From a bacterium 1XD42-76 (GTDB taxonomy: Bacteria; Bacillota; Clostridia; Lachnospirales; Lachnospiraceae), in contig QZDW01000007.1 in NCBI GenBank assembly GCA_009917545.1, forward strand, positions 107,574-171,573: DNA of 64,000 nt, given 5' to 3'. Of this stretch, positions 51,918-60,543 are shown piece after piece. Each line of letters begins with the position of its first letter. Positions within the stretch are counted from its first letter, which is position 1. The notes under the pieces are model-generated. The model made no database searches. It was not told the DNA's origin and worked only from the letters and a program-made list of their open reading frames with translations. A program made the translations under genes and the position numbers.

Positions 51918-52433
51918 TCACATTTTCTTGACTTCTGAAAAACTCAGCTCCATCGGAGTCTCCCGGCCAAATATTTCGACGTTAATTGTAATGGACTGCT
52001 TGGACTCATTCACGGCCCTGACCACGCCGATGGTATCTTTCCAGGCTCCGGACATCACGACGACGGTATCGCCCACCTCAAATGCAGCGACGACTCCGGC
52101 AGACTTGAAGCCGAGATTTCTCATTTCCTCTTCTGACAGCGGTACCGGCTTGGAACCGGGGCCCACGAAGCCGGTCACGCCTCTCGTGTTCCGCACCACG
52201 TACCATGTGTCGTCATTCATAATCATATGAATCAGAACATAGCCCGGGAACATCTTGCGTTCCACCTGCTTCTGAACGCCGTTCTTTAGCTCCACCACTT
52301 CCTCAAGCGGAACCGAAACCTCCAGAATCTGATCCTGGAGCCCTCTGTTCTCAATCGTCTTTTCGATATCGACCTTTACCTTATTCTCATATCCGGAATA
52401 AGTGTGTACTACATACCACTGCGCTTCTGACAT
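51918..52433 (-). CDS. nusG: Transcription termination/antitermination factor NusG
   Basis: This 171-residue protein binds RNA polymerase and links it to Rho or the ribosome. The N-terminal NGN domain has AQWYVVHTYSGYENKVKVDI, FPGYVLIHMIMNDDTWYVVR and GVTGFVGPGSKPVPLSEEE. The C-terminal KOW domain is VGDTVVVMSGAWKDTIGVVR. It stands 15 bases after secE. Confidence 0.98.
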   Translation of the reverse strand: MSEAQWYVVHTYSGYENKVKVDIEKTIENRGLQDQILEVSVPLEEVVELKNGVQKQVERKMFPGYVLIHMIMNDDTWYVVRNTRGVTGFVGPGSKPVPLSEEEMRNLGFKSAGVVAAFEVGDTVVVMSGAWKDTIGVVRAVNESKQSITINVEIFGRETPMELSFSEVKKM

Positions 52434-52448
52434 ACACTCACCTCATCC

Positions 52449-52655
52449 TCAGCCAATCACGATGTTCAGACCAAAATTAATGATCAGATCGAGAACTGCG
52501 ATCGCGACGCCCAATGTGATCGTCGAAAGTACGACTGCGACCGACTGCTTCGTCAGTGTTTCTTTACCCGGCCAGACAATCTTGTTGAATTCCGCTTTTA
52601 AGCCTTTGACAAAATCCTTTTTGGGGGCTTTCTCATTACTTGCTTTTTCTCCCAT
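52449..52655 (-). CDS. secE: Preprotein translocase subunit SecE
   Basis: This 68-residue membrane subunit of the SecYEG channel has one hydrophobic helix (VAVVLSTITLGVAIAVLDLI) after the amphipathic KDFVKGLKAEFNKIVWPGKE family block, with the ending INFGLNIVIG. AAAGGAC precedes the ATG. It stands between rpmG and nusG, the standard order. Confidence 0.95.
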   Translation of the reverse strand: MGEKASNEKAPKKDFVKGLKAEFNKIVWPGKETLTKQSVAVVLSTITLGVAIAVLDLIINFGLNIVIG

Positions 52656-52682
52656 AAATTCACGTCCTTTTTACAAACCGGA

Positions 52683-52832
52683 TTATTTAGTTTCTTTGTG
52701 CATGGTGTGGCGCTTGCAGAATCTGCAGTATTTCTTTGTCTCCATGCGGTCCGGATGAGTTTTCTTATCCTTCGTCATGTTATAATTGCGCTGCTTGCAT
52801 TCCGTACATGCCAGTGTAATCTTTGTGCGCAC
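52683..52832 (-). CDS. rpmG: 50S ribosomal protein L33
   Basis: This 49-residue protein starts at GTG 52832 with GGAGG seven bases upstream. It reads [20 protein letters not shown] then [20 protein letters not shown], with four zinc-binding cysteines (CTEC and CRFC), so it is the zinc-ribbon form. It is too short for many gene callers. It is the first gene of the rpmG-secE-nusG-rplK-rplA run. Confidence 0.95.
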   Translation of the reverse strand: MRTKITLACTECKQRNYNMTKDKKTHPDRMETKKYCRFCKRHTMHKETK

Positions 52833-52904
52833 AACTTCCACCTCCGTTTAATTTCTTTGTAAGGCGGTCTGTTTTCATGCCTTTGCTATCGAAATTTTGT
52901 GCAT

Positions 52905-52997
52905 AAAAAAAAGACCTTCGTTCTTCCATTCGCGCGACTATTGTATCATACGAAGTCTGCCGCGTCAAGCCGTTTCCGGAAGAGAAAGGTCTTTTTT
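52905..52997 (-). promoter_or_regulatory. Promoter of the rpmG operon inside an inverted repeat
   Basis: On the minus strand TTGACG (52963-52968) and TACAAT (52940-52945) are 17 bases apart, about 110 bases before rpmG. The pair AAAAAAAAGACCTT (52905-52918) and AAGGTCTTTTTT (52986-52997) flanks it. The outer sequence may also act as the terminator of the upstream ABC genes. Confidence 0.75.
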
Positions 52998-53046
52998 CGC
53001 CGTATTTTTATTAATCTTCCTGATTTTTGGCGGGAATCCGCGGCCG

Positions 53047-53853
53047 CTACAAGACCTTGGAGAGAAATTCCCTGGTGCGGGCGTGCTTTGGGCTGGTAAA
53101 AAATTCCTCCGGCGGCGCGCTCTCCAAAATTGTGCCCCCGTCCATAAAGAGCACGCGGTTTGCCACCTCTCTCGCAAAGCCCATCTCATGCGTGACAATC
53201 ACCATTGTCATCCCTTCCTTTGCCAGCGATTTCATCAAATCAAGCACCTCACCGACCATCTCCGGATCAAGGGCGCTCGTCGGCTCGTCGAACAGGATAA
53301 CATCCGGATTCATAGCCAGTGAACGGACAATCGCCACCCGCTGTTTCTGGCCCCCTGACAGCGTGGAGGGGTAGACATCCGCCTTATCCTCAAGACCAAT
53401 TCGCCGGAGCAATGCCAGCGCTTCCTCCCTGGCGCCGGCCCTGATCTGGGCTCGCGTAGGGAGACGCGCTTCGCCGGATGATGATTTTCCACTCCCAAAT
53501 ATACGCTTTCTGCGTGCGGCTTTCATCTCCTGGCAGCGGACATGAACCGGGGCCAGCATGATGTTTTCAATCACAGTCTTATTATTAAACAGGTTAAAAT
53601 GCTGGAACACCATGCCCATATGACGTCGGTGGATATTGATATCCACGCTCATGTCGGCGATATCCACACCATTGAAAATGATACTGCCTCCGGTGGGATC
53701 CTCCATACAGTTTAAGCAGCGCAAAAAAGTGCTCTTCCCGGAGCCCGAGGGACCGATCACCACCACGATATCGCCCTTTTCGATCGTCACATTGATCCCT
53801 TTTAAGACCTCCGTGCTGCCGAATTTCTTTTTCAGATCAATTACGTCTATCAC
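53047..53853 (-). CDS. Amino-acid ABC transporter ATPase, GlnQ type
   Basis: This 268-residue ATPase has all motifs: Walker [17 protein letters not shown]-loop [10 protein letters not shown], signature [12 protein letters not shown], Walker [15 protein letters not shown], and the H-loop VTHEMG. Between residues about 112 and 148 there is an insertion ([20 protein letters not shown] and onwards to [10 protein letters not shown]) of roughly 30 residues not present in ordinary GlnQ or ArtP. It overlaps the permease gene by 17 bases and completes a binding protein, permease, ATPase operon. Confidence 0.93.
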   Translation of the reverse strand: MIDVIDLKKKFGSTEVLKGINVTIEKGDIVVVIGPSGSGKSTFLRCLNCMEDPTGGSIIFNGVDIADMSVDINIHRRHMGMVFQHFNLFNNKTVIENIMLAPVHVRCQEMKAARRKRIFGSGKSSSGEARLPTRAQIRAGAREEALALLRRIGLEDKADVYPSTLSGGQKQRVAIVRSLAMNPDVILFDEPTSALDPEMVGEVLDLMKSLAKEGMTMVIVTHEMGFAREVANRVLFMDGGTILESAPPEEFFTSPKHARTREFLSKVL

Positions 53854-54547
53854 TCTTTTTCAGGCTCCTTTCCATCACCGCCACCAGCAGGGAAATGAAC
53901 AGTACCAGCACGATATAAATCGCCGCCATGACAAGATACGGCACCATAAATTCATAGCTGTTGCTGCCAATGAAGCTGAACGCGACATAAAGGTCGGCCG
54001 CTCCCACGAAGCTCACGACCGAAGTCTCTTTAATCAGGGCAATAAATTCGTTTCCCAGTGTGGGGAGAATGTTTTTTACTGCCTGCGGAATCACGATCTC
54101 CAGCATGGAAGTGGAGAAACTTAAGCCCACCGCCCGCCCGGCTTCAAGCTGCCCGGGATCCACGGACTGGATCCCGCTGCGCATAATTTCTGAAATATAC
54201 GCGCCGCTGTTCAGTCCAAAGACCATAATGGACACCTGTACGCCTGTCATTTTCACACCGAGCAGGGGCAGAAGCACATAGTAAAAGACCAGAAGCTGGA
54301 CTACCATCGGCGTTCCGCGGAACAGGCCCACATAAAAGCTGCATACTGCGTTCAGGATCCTCGGCAGCCGCTTATATTTCGGTATCACACGCACGGTCGC
54401 GATCACGGTGCCGATCAGGATTCCCGCGATCAGGCCGCAGACCGCAATCAAAAGTGTGTTCTGAAGTCCCTCCAGAACCTTTACGTAACCATTCTGGAGT
54501 AAAAAAATCTCTACGAATTTGTTCCATTTATTTCCGAAATTGCCCAT
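53837..54547 (-). CDS. Amino-acid ABC transporter permease, HisM/GlnP type
   Basis: This 236-residue inner-membrane permease has five predicted helices. It carries [40 protein letters not shown] and the EAA loop [19 protein letters not shown] sequence ([20 protein letters not shown]) that contacts the ATPase. The last helix is followed by [13 protein letters not shown]. Start 54547 was preferred because AAGGATGG lies upstream; an earlier start overlaps the binding protein gene. Confidence 0.92.
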   Translation of the reverse strand: MGNFGNKWNKFVEIFLLQNGYVKVLEGLQNTLLIAVCGLIAGILIGTVIATVRVIPKYKRLPRILNAVCSFYVGLFRGTPMVVQLLVFYYVLLPLLGVKMTGVQVSIMVFGLNSGAYISEIMRSGIQSVDPGQLEAGRAVGLSFSTSMLEIVIPQAVKNILPTLGNEFIALIKETSVVSFVGAADLYVAFSFIGSNSYEFMVPYLVMAAIYIVLVLFISLLVAVMERSLKKSDRRN

Positions 54548-54588
54548 ACTTCCCATCCTTACCACAGGAGCGGCAAAGCTGCCGCGGA

Positions 54589-55479
54589 CTACTGCATTTG
54601 ATTGATCGCCTCGGTAATGCACTGCGCCGGGGCAGCGTCAATGATGACATACTGAATATTTCCGTTTATCAGATCCTGCACGGCCAGGGAGCCTGTCTTA
54701 TAGGGAACACACTGTGCCGGAAGTCCTGCAAAGCCCCAATCCTCATCGCCTTCCACATAGTACTGACCGGTAGTACCGCCCTGCACGCCGATCTTGTCAG
54801 AATCAGAAAGGCCTGCGAGAAGTTCTTCGGCAGCCGCGGCATCCTTACAGGCATCAAATTCGGTATCGCTTCCTTTGACAATCAGGCGCTGGGAAGCTTC
54901 ATAGTAGGATTCCGAAAACGTTACGTATTCTTCACGTTCCTCGTTTACCGTCAGGCCGGCCATTGCTATATCGCATTTATGCTGCCCTACAGACAGACAG
55001 ACGGCATCAAAGTCCATATTGAGAATTACCAGCTCTTTATTCAGTTTTTCTGCCAGAAGTGCGGCAATTTCCATATCAATGCCATAGTAATCCTGGCCCG
55101 CTGTGTATTCAAAGGGCTCAAAAGCAGCGTTTGTGGCTACAATGAGCTGGTCTTTGGAGTCGTCCTGTTTGGCGGATTTGACCGCAGTCGGCTCGCCGTC
55201 TCCAAAATATTTATCGCAAATAGCGTCCAGTGTGCCGTTTTCCTTGATTTCTTTAATGAATGCGTTGACAGATTCCTGGAGTTCCGGCTGATCTTTGTCA
55301 ATGCCGAAAGCGTACTCCTCCTGAGTCAGGTCGATTTCCAGCACTTTTACAGCAGGGGCTTTTTCGCCGCCATTCCGGGCAGCCTCTGTGTTTGTATCTG
55401 CAGTTTCTTTGCCGCCGCAGCCGGCCAGGGCGGTTAAGGACAGGGCCAGAATCAGGCATCCTGCAAGTATTTTTTTCAT
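54589..55479 (-). CDS. Amino-acid-binding lipoprotein, family 3
   Basis: This 296-residue lipoprotein has the signal KKILAGCLILALSLTALAGC and an SBP_bac_3 domain with YAFGIDKDQPELQESVNAFI, DQLIVATNAAFEPFEYTAGQ, YYGIDMEIAALLAEKLNKEL and CDIAMAGLTVNEEREEYVTF. It captures a polar amino acid outside the cell. The linker and domain order look permuted: an N-terminal stretch with the C-terminal pattern IKEIKENGTLDAICDKYFGD precedes the usual first strand, so the domain may be circularly permuted or carry an extra half. It is the first gene of the operon. Confidence 0.85.
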   Translation of the reverse strand: MKKILAGCLILALSLTALAGCGGKETADTNTEAARNGGEKAPAVKVLEIDLTQEEYAFGIDKDQPELQESVNAFIKEIKENGTLDAICDKYFGDGEPTAVKSAKQDDSKDQLIVATNAAFEPFEYTAGQDYYGIDMEIAALLAEKLNKELVILNMDFDAVCLSVGQHKCDIAMAGLTVNEEREEYVTFSESYYEASQRLIVKGSDTEFDACKDAAAAEELLAGLSDSDKIGVQGGTTGQYYVEGDEDWGFAGLPAQCVPYKTGSLAVQDLINGNIQYVIIDAAPAQCITEAINQMQ

Positions 55480-55565
55480 GAATCGTTCCTCCTCATCTCT
55501 TCATTATACAAATTCAGCGCTCCGATCCTGAACATGCGAAGCCAAGGACACAAAGCAGTAGATAA

Positions 55566-55594
55566 ACTATAGCACATCATTTCTGAAAAGGCAA
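55566..55594 (-). promoter_or_regulatory. Promoter of the amino-acid ABC operon
   Basis: On the minus strand TTGCCT (55589-55594) and TATAGT (55566-55571) are 17 bases apart, about 87 bases before the binding-protein start. Confidence 0.7.
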
Positions 55595-55828
55595 GAATAC
55601 GTATCGTTTATTTCTGCATAATTATTCACTTTTATATGTATGGGAGTGCTGAAGAAACGCCAGCCCGGGATCGTCCTCCCTACACAGACCTGCGCCGTTC
55701 AGATTCTCCCTGCGGCAGTACTAAACCAGAATGCGGGCTGATAACCGGCGGGGGGAAAGGATCCGTACAGGGAGGACGGGAGCGGCTGTGTGCTGTCAGA
55801 GTGAGGATGAAAGGGCCAGGATATCTTT
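55595..55828. other. Intergenic region between comF and the amino-acid transporter
   Basis: No frame, repeat or RNA with support was seen. The short plus frame at 55636-55854 has no ribosome site and an unlikely composition. Confidence 0.4.
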
Positions 55829-56533
55829 CTACCGCCCTCCGGCCGTGCAGATGACGGCAAAGTAGACGTGCCGGATTCCGGCGGTTTTCAGGGTGCAGGT
55901 ACAGGCTTCGATGGTACTGCCGGTCGTATAGATATCGTCTATAAGGAGGACGGACCGGATGGAAGGGGGGATGGGTGGGGCAGTGAATGCCCCCTTCAGA
56001 TTGGAGAGGCGTTCTCTGGGAGTCAGGTCCTTTTGCGGATGGGTTTTTCTGGTGCGGATTAGAAGGTCGGGAGATACGGGGATATTCAGGTATTTTCCAA
56101 GGATCTGAGCCAGGACTTCAGCCTGGTTAAAGCCCCGTCTGCGTTTTCTTGAGGGATGGACGGGAACCGGGACAATGGCATCTACAGACATGCGGGCAAT
56201 GGTCCCGGCATAGCGGGCCGCCAGAGCTTTTCCGTAAAAATCAAGATATTCGCGTTTATTGTTATATTTAATCTGAGAGACGGAACGGCGGGCTGCTTCA
56301 TTGTAATTCAGCAGGGCGACGCCATATTCAAAGGTGTGAGGGCGCGCCATGCAGTCGCGGCAGTATTCCACTGTTTCGTCTGCAATTTCTTTGCCACATT
56401 TTTTACAGACCGGAGGGGTGGTAAAGGAGAGTTCCGGAAGGCAGGACGGGCAGATGAGACTGCCCGCCGGCCTGACGATTTCCCCGCACACCGGACAGCG
56501 CCGGGGAAACAGAAGATCGAGAATTGCTTTCAT
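55829..56533 (-). CDS. ComF-family phosphoribosyltransferase-like protein
   Basis: This 234-residue protein starts with a zinc-finger-like head containing pairs RRCPVCGEI, ICPSCLPE, CKKCGKEI and YCRDCMAR. It ends in a type I PRTase domain with IVPVPVHPSRKRRRGFNQAE and the PRPP loop SVLLIDDIYTTGSTIEACTC. In competent bacteria ComF helps DNA uptake into the cytoplasm; here that role is unknown. It starts two bases after the recD2 stop, in one operon with mreB and recD2. Confidence 0.93.
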   Translation of the reverse strand: MKAILDLLFPRRCPVCGEIVRPAGSLICPSCLPELSFTTPPVCKKCGKEIADETVEYCRDCMARPHTFEYGVALLNYNEAARRSVSQIKYNNKREYLDFYGKALAARYAGTIARMSVDAIVPVPVHPSRKRRRGFNQAEVLAQILGKYLNIPVSPDLLIRTRKTHPQKDLTPRERLSNLKGAFTAPPIPPSIRSVLLIDDIYTTGSTIEACTCTLKTAGIRHVYFAVICTAGGR

Positions 56534-56535
56534 AT

Positions 56536-58791
56536 TTAAAATTTTGTCTCCAGAATGCGCTCTTTGAGCCCGGAATAGCGTTTCTGTTCCGTGGCATTAT
56601 CCACCATCGCCCAGAATGCTTCCGGCGCTCCCACCAGGCATACGCACTGTTTGGCTCTGGTGACAGCCGTGTAGATCAGGTTTCTTGTCATCAGCATCCG
56701 CGGGCCGCTGTGAACGGGGATCACTGCCGCCGGATACTCGCTGCCCTGGGATTTGTGAATCGTGATGGCATAGGCCAGTTCCAGCTCTTCAAGCTGCCGG
56801 AAGCTGTATTCCGCGATCCGGCCTTCGTCAAATTCCACCTCCGCTGTCTCGGCAAAGGAATCTATTTTCCGCAGGATACCGGTATCTCCGTTAAAGACCC
56901 CGGTGCCTTTATCCACTGCCATTCCGCGGCTGTTTTGAATCTCCCATTCGAGCTGATAATTATTTTTTATCTGCATGACTTTATCGCCTTCGCGGAAGGT
57001 CATACCGCCGGATTCTTTCTCATTCTTATCCGGGGACGGCGGGTTAAATCTGGCCTGCAGGACGCGGTTCAGCTGCTCCACGCCAAGGACGCCTTTCCGC
57101 ATCGGCGTCATAATCTGGATCTCGGATGGCAGAGCCCCCACATATCCGGGCAGCTTGTCCTTTACCAGTATCATGATGTCATTAACGATATCTGCCGGAT
57201 TCTTCCGCCGGATAAACAGAAAATCAGCGCTCCGTTTGTCCAGAGCCACCCGTTCGCCGGCATTAATTTTATGTGCATTGACGATAATGTCGCTTTGCGC
57301 CGCCTGCCGGAAGATCTTTGTCAGGCGCACGACCGGAAATGCCGCGGATTCAATCATATCCCGCAGTACGTTCCCCGGCCCCACGCTCGGAAGCTGGTTT
57401 ACATCCCCCACAAGAATCAGTCTCGTGCCTACATTTACTGCTTTTAAGAGCGCATACATCAGACTGATATCCACCATCGACACTTCGTCGATAATAATGA
57501 CATCGGCATCCAGGGGATTCTGTTCATTGCGCTCGAAATGCATCCCTTCCAGGCGGCTTTCGCCTGTACTGTTCTCGCCGGGGCGGCCGTTTTCCGCCAC
57601 AGGGGCGCCTGTCAGCTCCAGGAGGCGATGAATCGTTTTGGCCTCACATCCCGTCGCCTCCGACATCCGCTTGGCTGCCCGTCCTGTAGGCGCTGCCAGG
57701 AGAATTTCCATCCCTTCCTGCTCAAAATAACGGATGATTGTGTTAATAGTCGTCGTTTTTCCCGTTCCGGGACCGCCGGTAATGATCAGAAGGCCATTAT
57801 TGACCGCCTCGATCACGGCCTGTTCCTGCAGGCTGTCAAGCTCCAGCTTTCCCGCATCCATAAGTACGTTCAACCGCCCCCGGATGTGTTCTTCCTTCAC
57901 AGTACCCCTGACGTTCAAATCATGCAGCATTCTGGCCGCATTGAGCTCCATATAAAAAAAGCGGGCCGGATAGACGCTCCTGACTCCCTCCTGCTCCTTC
58001 ACCACCAGCTTCTTTTCCATCTGCAGATCCATCAGATGTTTTTCCATGTTTGCAGGCTCCGCTGCAAGAAGCCGCGACGCTTCAAGAAACAATTCTCCCT
58101 CCGGCAGGTATGTATGCCCATTCCCTACAGCCTGCAAAAGCGTGTAGAAAAGACCGCTCTTCATCCGGTAATCGGAATCTGCAAAAATCCCTACCCGGGA
58201 AGCGATCTCGTCTGCAATCTTAAAACCTACGCCCTGGATATCATCCGCCAGTCGGTACGGGTTCTCCTGAATGATGGAATACAGCTGCGGGCCATACTGG
58301 CGGTAGATTTTCACCGCCAGATTCATGCTGATTCCATATTGCTGTAAAAACAGCATAGCCTGGCGCATATCGCGTTTCTCGCCTACCTGGGCGCTGATAC
58401 TCATCGCCAGACGTTCACTGATCCCCTTGATCTCCGAGAGGCGTTCCGGCTCCTCCTCGATGATGCGGAAGGTGTCAAGCTTGAAACGCTTTACGATGCG
58501 TTTTGCCAGCGCATCTTTGACGCCTTTGATAGCTCCGGAGCCGAGATACCTTTCGATCGCCTTCGTGTCCTCGGGGGGCTTCATCTCGTAGCTCTCCACG
58601 GACAGCTGCCCGCCGTATACCGGGTGCTCCACCATGCACCCTACCGCCTCGATGCGCTCGCCCTCACTAATATAAGGAAACATTCCCACAAGGATATACT
58701 CTTCGTCCCCGTCTGACACACTCACAACCGAGTAGCCGTTTTCCTCATTGCGGTATTTGATTTTCTCTATATAGCCTGATACCGTCGCCAT
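56536..58791 (-). CDS. recD2: ATP-dependent RecD-like DNA helicase
   Basis: This is a 751-residue SF1B helicase that unwinds DNA 5' to 3'. The N-terminal OB-like part begins MATVSGYIEKIKYRNEENGY, followed by helix-hairpin elements (GSGAIKGVKDALAKRIVKRF). The Walker A loop is LIITGGPGTGKTTTINTI near residue 345, and Walker B is DVIIIDEVSMVDISLMYALL near residue 425. Motif VI is QSDIIVNAHKINAG-like, and the C-terminal blocks are LAYAITIHKSQGSEYPAAVI and LIYTAVTRAKQCVCLVGAPE. It starts four bases after the mreB stop. Confidence 0.95.
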   Translation of the reverse strand: MATVSGYIEKIKYRNEENGYSVVSVSDGDEEYILVGMFPYISEGERIEAVGCMVEHPVYGGQLSVESYEMKPPEDTKAIERYLGSGAIKGVKDALAKRIVKRFKLDTFRIIEEEPERLSEIKGISERLAMSISAQVGEKRDMRQAMLFLQQYGISMNLAVKIYRQYGPQLYSIIQENPYRLADDIQGVGFKIADEIASRVGIFADSDYRMKSGLFYTLLQAVGNGHTYLPEGELFLEASRLLAAEPANMEKHLMDLQMEKKLVVKEQEGVRSVYPARFFYMELNAARMLHDLNVRGTVKEEHIRGRLNVLMDAGKLELDSLQEQAVIEAVNNGLLIITGGPGTGKTTTINTIIRYFEQEGMEILLAAPTGRAAKRMSEATGCEAKTIHRLLELTGAPVAENGRPGENSTGESRLEGMHFERNEQNPLDADVIIIDEVSMVDISLMYALLKAVNVGTRLILVGDVNQLPSVGPGNVLRDMIESAAFPVVRLTKIFRQAAQSDIIVNAHKINAGERVALDKRSADFLFIRRKNPADIVNDIMILVKDKLPGYVGALPSEIQIMTPMRKGVLGVEQLNRVLQARFNPPSPDKNEKESGGMTFREGDKVMQIKNNYQLEWEIQNSRGMAVDKGTGVFNGDTGILRKIDSFAETAEVEFDEGRIAEYSFRQLEELELAYAITIHKSQGSEYPAAVIPVHSGPRMLMTRNLIYTAVTRAKQCVCLVGAPEAFWAMVDNATEQKRYSGLKERILETKF

Positions 58792-58794
58792 CTC

Positions 58795-59796
58795 TTATTT
58801 ATCTGCGTTTTTCCCGCCATGTGCAAATTCAATAAATTTACCCGTCCCGATCGCCACGGCGGTCAGCGGTTCCTCTGCAATCATGGTATTGATGCCTGTT
58901 TTTTCTTCAATCAGCGCGTCAAGTCCCGACAGGAGCGAGCCGCCGCCTGTGAGCACGATCCCACGGTCGAAAATATCGGCCGCAAGCTCCGGAGGCGTCC
59001 TCTCCAGCACGTTGTGCACCGCATCCACAATCTGCATTGCCGGCTCCTTTAAAGCCTCCAGGGTCTCGTCCGATGTAACAACAATCGTCTTGGGGAGCCC
59101 TGTCACCAGATTCCTTCCTCTTACCTCCATTGTCACAAGCTCCGGACGCCGGTAGGCTGCGCCGATATTGATCTTAATCTCCTCTGCCGTTCTCTCGCCG
59201 ATCAGAAGATTGTGCTTCTTTCTCATATAGCGGACCAGGGCTTCATCAAAATCGTCCCCTGCCACTTTAATTGAGGTACTCACCACCGTCCCCCCCAAGG
59301 AAATCACGGCAATATCTGCTGTACCGCCGCCGATATCAACGATCATGTTGCCGCAGGCCTTAGAAATGTCGATTCCTGCACCGATCGCCGCTGCCACCGG
59401 CTCCTCTATGATACAGACCTGTCTCGCCCCCGCTTCATAAGTGGCATCTTCGACAGCCTTCCGCTCCACCTCGGTCGCACCGCTCGGAATGCAGACAGCG
59501 ATTCTCGGCTTACGTAATGTCCTCTTGCCGACCGCCTTGTTGATGAAAAATTTTAACATCTTTTCCGTAACCGTATAATCGGAAATCACACCTTTTCGCA
59601 GCGGCCGCATCGCCACAATATTACCGGGTGTCCGGCCGATCATCAGGCGCGCTTCCTCCCCAAACGTAATAATTTTATCTGAATCACGGTCGAGGGCAAC
59701 GACCGACGGCTCTTTTAACACAACGCCCTTTCCTTTAATATATACCAAAATGCTGGCAGTCCCCAGATCAATTCCAATGTCATTGGACATCATCAT
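58795..59796 (-). CDS. Rod shape-determining actin-like protein, MreB/Mbl
   Basis: This 333-residue cytoskeletal protein guides wall synthesis. The phosphate-1 motif is DIGIDLGTASILVYIKGKGV, phosphate-2 is GGGTADIAVISLGGTVV and the adenosine motif GIVLTGGGSLLSGLDALIEE. It lacks mreC and mreD neighbours, so it may be Mbl or MreBH rather than MreB. AGGAGG precedes the ATG triplet at 59796-59788, and the start is one of those. It is the first gene of mreB-recD2-comF. Confidence 0.95.
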   Translation of the reverse strand: MMMSNDIGIDLGTASILVYIKGKGVVLKEPSVVALDRDSDKIITFGEEARLMIGRTPGNIVAMRPLRKGVISDYTVTEKMLKFFINKAVGKRTLRKPRIAVCIPSGATEVERKAVEDATYEAGARQVCIIEEPVAAAIGAGIDISKACGNMIVDIGGGTADIAVISLGGTVVSTSIKVAGDDFDEALVRYMRKKHNLLIGERTAEEIKINIGAAYRRPELVTMEVRGRNLVTGLPKTIVVTSDETLEALKEPAMQIVDAVHNVLERTPPELAADIFDRGIVLTGGGSLLSGLDALIEEKTGINTMIAEEPLTAVAIGTGKFIEFAHGGKNADK

Positions 59797-60543
59797 TGCT
59801 ATTTTCCTCCTGTTTTCTCGCTCTGTGCCTGTCCCGTTACTGATCTTCCGGAAAATGAGTGCCTCCCGGAGAGTTATAGGTCTTATTATATACAAAAGCC
59901 CCCGCTTTTTAAAGCGTTTTTTTCATTTTTCACTGCCGGTTTAGCAAATTTATTATTTTTTTATTTCTCAATCACATTTTAGACACATTTTCCGCATATA
60001 ATACAATTACGTTATCCGAAAGGATAACCTGCCTTTGTTTCAAGTGATACACTTGAACACACAAAGCTTTTTCATACTCATACCTGCCAGGGGAAACTCT
60101 GGCAGGTCCCCCTTTAAAAATCAGTCAGATCATATCCTGATCTTTCTTTCGCTGACTCTTTCTGTCAAAAGAATTCCTCCTGACCTGCAGAGATTTCCCT
60201 TTCAATTCGTTTTATTCTGTTGAATATTCATGTGGCGGTATGCCGGCAATCGAAAACACAGCGCTTTTATGTCATAGCACAGAACAGAAAACTTCTTTTT
60301 TATCCCGCGGATACAGCTCATGCTTTGAAGCGTAACGATCGGAATCCGCCGGTGAAGTCAGTTCGCCAGTTTTTAGACCAAACACCACAAAGTAATGCAA
60401 AAGCGGTTATAAAAACCAGATCGGCACGAGAATAGCTCTCGGGATTATCTGTGGTGGTTTCCCTCGTAATGCAGCGGATGCGCTTTTTACATATTTTGCA
60501 GATGTTTGGAGATCCTGCCTTGCAGGCTTCGGACACAGACAGG
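59797..60543. other. Long intergenic region between the M20 peptidase gene and mreB
   Basis: About 750 bases hold no confident gene. The only distinct feature is the hairpin-rich part at 59997-60116. A minus frame at 60318-60647 contains ICKICKKRIRCITRETTTDN and a hydrophobic stretch, but it overlaps the peptidase gene antiphase and is not supported. Confidence 0.5.
59997..60116 (+). ncRNA. Candidate small RNA with three hairpins
   Basis: TATAAT at 59997-60002 is followed from 60011 by a stem-loop GTTATCC GAAA GGATAAC (GNRA tetraloop), a second TTCAAGTG ATA CACTTGAA (60039-60057), and a third ACCTGCCAG GGGAAACT CTGGCAGGT (60082-60107) followed by CCCCCTTT. The GGG in the third loop could pair with the CCC run after it as a pseudoknot. 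The -35 hexamer is weak. No open frame fits. Confidence 0.45.

Noticed and set aside
52840..52904. tRNA gene near rpmG
   Set aside because: Some genomes have a tRNA here, but no cloverleaf or T-loop sequence could be found.
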